Source of the DNA: DAXETY01 sp051155755
GTDB taxonomy: Bacteria; Desulfobacterota; Desulfobacteria; Desulfobacterales; SG8-13
Direction: 5' to 3'
DNA length: 64,000 bases
Assembly: GCA_051155755.1 (NCBI GenBank)
Contig: DAXETY010000030.1
Span: 1 to 64,000 of the forward strand
This document shows, piece by piece, positions 60,715 through 64,000 of this stretch. The first letter of the stretch is position 1, and each line of letters starts with the position of its first letter. The translations under genes and the position numbers were made by a program. The notes below the pieces were generated by a model, which was not told where the DNA came from, did no database searches, and worked only from the letters and a program-made list of their open reading frames with translations.

Positions 60715-61320
60715 TTACTTCAACTCCTTGATGATTGAAGCCATCGTCATGGAAATAATCTTTTTCATGGTCGGTACCACATTGGTTCCCACCAATGCAC
60801 TGGCATTGAATGCGGCTGTCTTCAGCTTTTGGTTCAGGTCTTTTTCCATCGACTCGTAGGAAAGCAGCGGGATGCCTTGCTCGGCAAGATCGACCTTATT
60901 GTATTGCAGTACGATCGGTGTTTTGAACACGCTCTTTTTGTAAGTGGCCAGATTTTCCTGCAAGTTTTTCAATGAAAGGATATTCTTTTCCCTTCGCACC
61001 GCCATCGCGTCGGCAACGAACACGATGCCGTCGACGCCGCGCAGCACCAACCGGCGGGCGGCATTGTATTTCACCTGCCCCGGAACCGTGTAGAGCTGGA
61101 TTTTGACGTCGTATCCGTTGACCTTGCCGATATCGAAGGGCAGGAAATCGAAAAACAGCGTCCGGTCGCCATGGGTGTTGATCGTAACCATTTCGGTTTT
61201 GATCCGGTTGCGGAATTTCTGGAAAATATACTCCAGATTGGTCGTTTTCCCGCCTCGGCCCGGACCGTAGTAGACGATCTTTACCTGCACTTCTTTTTTT
61301 CTTGGATTTACAAATGCCAT
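60715..61320 (-). CDS. mglA: MglA-like small Ras-type GTPase
   Basis: The product has 201 residues from the ATG at 61320 (MAFVNPRKKEVQVKIVYYG). P-loop GPGRGGKTT, MglA-type switch region (TLFFDFLPFDIG, YTVPGQVKYN), and NKVDLAE (G4 box) are present. MglA sets cell polarity for motility or pili, turned off by its GAP MglB. An MglB-like gene lies 87 bp upstream in the same direction, so this is the standard pair. Confidence 0.93.
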   Translation of the reverse strand: MAFVNPRKKEVQVKIVYYGPGRGGKTTNLEYIFQKFRNRIKTEMVTINTHGDRTLFFDFLPFDIGKVNGYDVKIQLYTVPGQVKYNAARRLVLRGVDGIVFVADAMAVRREKNILSLKNLQENLATYKKSVFKTPIVLQYNKVDLAEQGIPLLSYESMEKDLNQKLKTAAFNASALVGTNVVPTMKKIISMTMASIIKELK

Positions 61321-61406
61321 AATCGCCAATGGCCCTGCGGCCCATCACGGGTTACCCGTCCATCATCGGTGTCATCTACCGAATCGACAATCGTTTTCCC
61401 AGCCCA

Positions 61407-61817
61407 TCAGGGGGTTTGAATCGCTTCGAGAATCTGCTGGATTTTTTCCACACTTTCGTTGACTCTCAGCCGCAGAAAGCCGAGGGAGATGTCATTGCTG
61501 AAAATTGTGATCAACAAAAATTCGTTGATGATTTTGTTGAAATGGATGTTCTCTTTTTTTCCTTTATGGAAAAGCAGTGAAAACTCCCCCTCCCCGATGA
61601 TTTTGGCCATTGCACTGACGGCACCGAAATTTCCGGCCGCAAGAGCTGCCAGAGAATACACATCGTGTTTGATCTGGCCGTTGTCGCGATTGGCGATAAT
61701 GTTGCCGGCCATATCGATGAGAAACACGCAACGGACTCCAACATCGACCAGGTCCTGCTGCAGAACCGCCTCGACCTCATCCAGCTGTTCTTGACCCAGG
61801 GTGTAAGACAATGGCAT
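61407..61817 (-). CDS. mglB: MglB-like roadblock/LC7 GTPase-activating protein
   Basis: The product has 136 residues from the ATG at 61817 (MPLSYTLGQEQLDEVEAVLQ). The roadblock/LC7 fold is clear (GVRCVFLIDMAGNIIANRDN, YSLAALAAGNFGAVSAMAKI). The GGAGGA site is very close to the ATG, so the start could be slightly different. It should act as the GAP of the downstream MglA. It is the first gene of the minus-strand array that ends at rsmG. Confidence 0.9.
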   Translation of the reverse strand: MPLSYTLGQEQLDEVEAVLQQDLVDVGVRCVFLIDMAGNIIANRDNGQIKHDVYSLAALAAGNFGAVSAMAKIIGEGEFSLLFHKGKKENIHFNKIINEFLLITIFSNDISLGFLRLRVNESVEKIQQILEAIQTP

Positions 61818-62230
61818 TCCTCCAACATCGAGTCCTGAACGGCAATCAGTTCCAGCCCGGGCCGGAGCCTGGTTTGGTTCCTCAACGGCCTGCCAGCCAA
61901 TGATGCAGCGGCCGGAATCGCAGGGCCGGGTCACTGTCCGGCTCTGAAATTTTGAAATGTAGGATCTTTATAATACACCGTAGTTTATTGTATATAAGAA
62001 TATCAGAATTGGCCCAGCGGAACAAGCTATTTTCGTGTCGGCAAACCATTTTGTGGCATGGCCTATACTTTTTTTTCGTATTGATATCAATAAATTATAA
62101 TCGCATGCGCAGTCCCGGGTCATACGTCCTTGATCTGCACGACCATCGGTTCTACAATTAGCCTGCCCTTACAACCGCTTTGTGAATGGATACGACCCGT
62201 TGGTTCACCAGTAAGCGGAGGCGATGAGAC
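61818..62230. other. AT-rich divergent gap between mglB and the Smr gene
   Basis: No gene is seen. The minus strand has a TATTAT-like -10 (complement of about 61970-61975) that may serve mglB, but no good -35. A 12-bp palindrome ATTGATATCAAT lies at 62080-62091, 140 nt before the Smr start. The region is markedly more AT-rich than its flanks. Confidence 0.45.
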
Positions 62231-62944
62231 ATGAAATCCAACTCCTCCGGCATTCGGCACCGGCCGTTTCAGCAACTGCGGAAACTGTTGGAGCAAAAGC
62301 AACTGACCCTTCGTTCCGAAACCGAAAACCAGGCACCCAGGCGCCAACGCCCGCTGGGCCCGGAACAGGAACGTCAACTTTTTCGCAAAGCGATGGAAGG
62401 GGTCGCGCCGCTGGAGCAGAATAAACACGGCAAACGCAACACCTTAAAAACGGGCGCACCGGCGCCCGAATCTCCGATCGATCGGGACGCCCTGACACAA
62501 CTGCGCTGTTTGATTCAAACCGGACGGGGTTTTGTGGTATCCGACACTGCCGAATACCGTGAAGGCGTCGCACCCAATGTCCATCCGTCGGTTAGCCGGC
62601 ACCTGCACAGGGGTCGGTTTTCCATTCAAGCCCACACCGACCTGCACGGATTGACGGCGGCAGAGTCCCGGGAGGTGTTGGACCGATTTTTCCGCGAAGC
62701 CATAAGCTCCGGGAAACGCGGCCTGTTGATCGTGCACGGACGCGGGCTGTCTTCTCCCGGAAATCCGGTGCTGAAAACGATGGTCCACGAATGGTTGGCC
62801 AGCGGCCCCTGGCGCAAATGGGTGATCGCTTTTTCCAGTGCTCGAATCTGCGACGGCGGAGCCGGGGCGACTTACGTGCTGCTGCGCCGGCGTCCCAGTA
62901 CCCGGCGCCATCGCAAACAACGCCGTCCGGCCCCACCAAAATAA
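62231..62944 (+). CDS. Smr-domain protein
   Basis: The protein has 237 residues. The start at 62231 has GGAGGCGATGAG upstream. A basic N-terminal half precedes an Smr domain at about 133-220 (DLHGLTAAESREVLDRFF, LLIVHGRGLSSPGNPVLK, ending GGAGATYVLLRR). Smr domains have DNA-nicking or RNA-cleaving activity in MutS2 and stand-alone proteins. The stand-alone form here may act in ribosome rescue or recombination; this is not decided by sequence. The C-terminus is very basic (RRHRKQRRP). Confidence 0.9.
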   Translation: MKSNSSGIRHRPFQQLRKLLEQKQLTLRSETENQAPRRQRPLGPEQERQLFRKAMEGVAPLEQNKHGKRNTLKTGAPAPESPIDRDALTQLRCLIQTGRGFVVSDTAEYREGVAPNVHPSVSRHLHRGRFSIQAHTDLHGLTAAESREVLDRFFREAISSGKRGLLIVHGRGLSSPGNPVLKTMVHEWLASGPWRKWVIAFSSARICDGGAGATYVLLRRRPSTRRHRKQRRPAPPK

Positions 62945-63067
62945 GCGCTTTTGCCTGCGCCCACCGGTTCACTGCATTAAAATTTCATGAGCTTGTCGAA
63001 AAATATTGACATCGACCTGTTTTTTCACTAATTTTTGTTGTTTACGCAAAGCCGGTTGCATGTGATG

Positions 63068-63118
63068 AAAAATCCTTGACTCGGATGCGCATTTCCAAGT
63101 GAAGGATTTTTTTATTTT
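63068..63118 (+). terminator. Candidate terminator between the Smr gene and EF-G
   Basis: AAAAATCCTT (63068-63077) pairs with AAGGATTTTT (63102-63111) across a 24-nt loop, followed by a long T-rich run (to about 63120). The loop is large, so strength is uncertain. Confidence 0.5.
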
Positions 63119-63193
63119 TTTAAGGTTGGACTGCTCCGTTTGGGAAATACCAACGCAGACGTTAACACATCGACACAGAAGGAAGCCGCAGCA

Positions 63194-64000
63194 ATGATCG
63201 ATCAAAACAAAGTTCGGAACATCGGGATCAGCGCTCACATCGACTCGGGCAAGACCACGCTCACCGAACGAATTCTTTTTTACACCAATCGGATTCACGC
63301 CATTCACGACGTGAAAGGCAAGGACGGCATCGGCGCCACCATGGACTCCATGGAGCTGGAAAAAGAGCGGGGCATTACCATTGCCTCGGCTGCCACCTTT
63401 TGCCAATGGAAAGGCCACGAGATCAACATTATCGACACGCCCGGTCACGTGGACTTCACCATCGAGGTGGAGCGTTCCCTGCGCGTGCTCGACAGTGCCG
63501 TGCTGGTTTTGTGCGCCGTCGGTGGGGTGCAGTCGCAATCGATCACCGTCGACCAGCAGATGCGCCGTTATAACGTGCCATTTATCGCTTTTATCAACAA
63601 ATGTGATCGCAGCGGGGCCAATCCCGATCGGGTGATCCGGCAGCTCAACGAAAAACTCGGCCACAATGCGGTGGCCATGCAGGTTCCCATCGGGCTTGAG
63701 GCGGATCACAAAGGGGTCGTGGACCTGGTGCGGATGAAGGCATATTACTTCGACGGACCCAACGGCGGTACCGTCCGCGAAGAAGATATTCCGGAAGAGC
63801 TAGAAGAACTGGCTGCCGAAAAACGGGAACTTCTGATCGATGCCGCCGCCATGTTCTCCGATGAGCTGACCGAAGCCGCATTGGAAGACAGCGTTTCTGA
63901 ACAACTGTTGGTTCGAGTGCTGCGCGAGGCCACCGTCAAACGACAGATCGTTCCGGTGTTCATGGGTTCGGCCTACAAAAACAAGGGCGTGCAGCCACTG
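63194..64000 (+). CDS. fusA: Elongation factor G (partial, runs off the window)
   Basis: The first 269 codons are in the window. An AAGGAAG site lies about 8 nt before the ATG at 63194. GTPase motifs: AHIDSGKTT (G1, with DSGKT typical of EF-G), RGITI (G2), DTPGHVDF (G3), NKCD (G4). It moves the ribosome during translation. The MDSMELEKERGITIASAATF wording is of the 'EF-G of the type seen in delta/spirochaete lineages' kind, but paralogue assignment needs the full length. The 3' end is outside the window. Confidence 0.93.
   Translation, partial: MIDQNKVRNIGISAHIDSGKTTLTERILFYTNRIHAIHDVKGKDGIGATMDSMELEKERGITIASAATFCQWKGHEINIIDTPGHVDFTIEVERSLRVLDSAVLVLCAVGGVQSQSITVDQQMRRYNVPFIAFINKCDRSGANPDRVIRQLNEKLGHNAVAMQVPIGLEADHKGVVDLVRMKAYYFDGPNGGTVREEDIPEELEELAAEKRELLIDAAAMFSDELTEAALEDSVSEQLLVRVLREATVKRQIVPVFMGSAYKNKGVQPL

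Overview
The window looks like a chromosome segment of a Desulfobacterota bacterium, probably a sulfate-reducer-like lineage of the Desulfosarcina/Desulfococcus kind. This is inferred from the gene content, not from a marker search: QmoA/QmoB/HdrD-like redox genes with a selenocysteine codon, GAF-ANTAR and PocR-domain proteins, MglA/MglB polarity genes mixed with a PilB/GspE-type ATPase, a PUFA-type lipid synthase and OleABCD. The DNA is GC-rich, starts are often TTG or GTG, and many intergenic gaps are packed with short dispersed repeats.

Layout. 1-9.4 kb: an SPFH/zinc-ribbon protein with a coupled zinc-ribbon protein, a KaiC-like/XRE/cupin fusion regulator, a GAF-ANTAR protein, an M24 aminopeptidase, a XerC/D recombinase, and PfaD. 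9.4-16.8 kb: a small HTH regulator with a perfect palindromic operator, then PfaA (KS-MAT-ACP-ACP-KR-DH). 16.8-17.5 kb: a DraG-like pseudogene and a cold-shock protein. 17.6-21.9 kb, minus strand: gspN-gspC-gspD and a Cys-rich protein. 22.2-33.1 kb: PfaC (KS-CLF-DH-DH), then oleA, oleB, oleC and oleD. 33.2-37.6 kb: a stand-alone PocR domain, then QmoA-like, QmoB-like and HdrD/DsrK-like genes. 37.8-42.6 kb: an ACT protein, a UPF0210 protein, and an amino-acid ABC importer without its ATPase. 42.8-46.4 kb, minus: a lipoprotein, a TrpXYZ-type ABC importer and a universal stress protein. 46.8-50.9 kb, minus: a 1350-residue TPR protein. 51.3-52.5 kb: a phosphodiesterase and an FHA protein. 52.5-61.8 kb, minus: one long array from mglB and mglA through signalling proteins to a PilB/GspE ATPase and rsmG. 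62.2-64 kb: an Smr protein and the start of an EF-G gene.

Two systems stand out. First, pfaD-pfaA-pfaC-oleABCD puts a PUFA-type synthase next to a complete head-to-head hydrocarbon pathway, separated only by the gsp operon. The parsimonious reading is a dedicated route to a long-chain polyunsaturated hydrocarbon. Second, the HdrD/DsrK-like gene (36361-37578) has an in-frame UGA exactly at the conserved Cys of its E-C-G-H-A motif. It is followed 21 nt later by a hairpin with an AGGUCU apical loop, the hallmark of a bacterial SECIS, so it is very likely one selenoprotein rather than two truncated genes.

All functional assignments come from reading motifs and architecture. No database search was possible.
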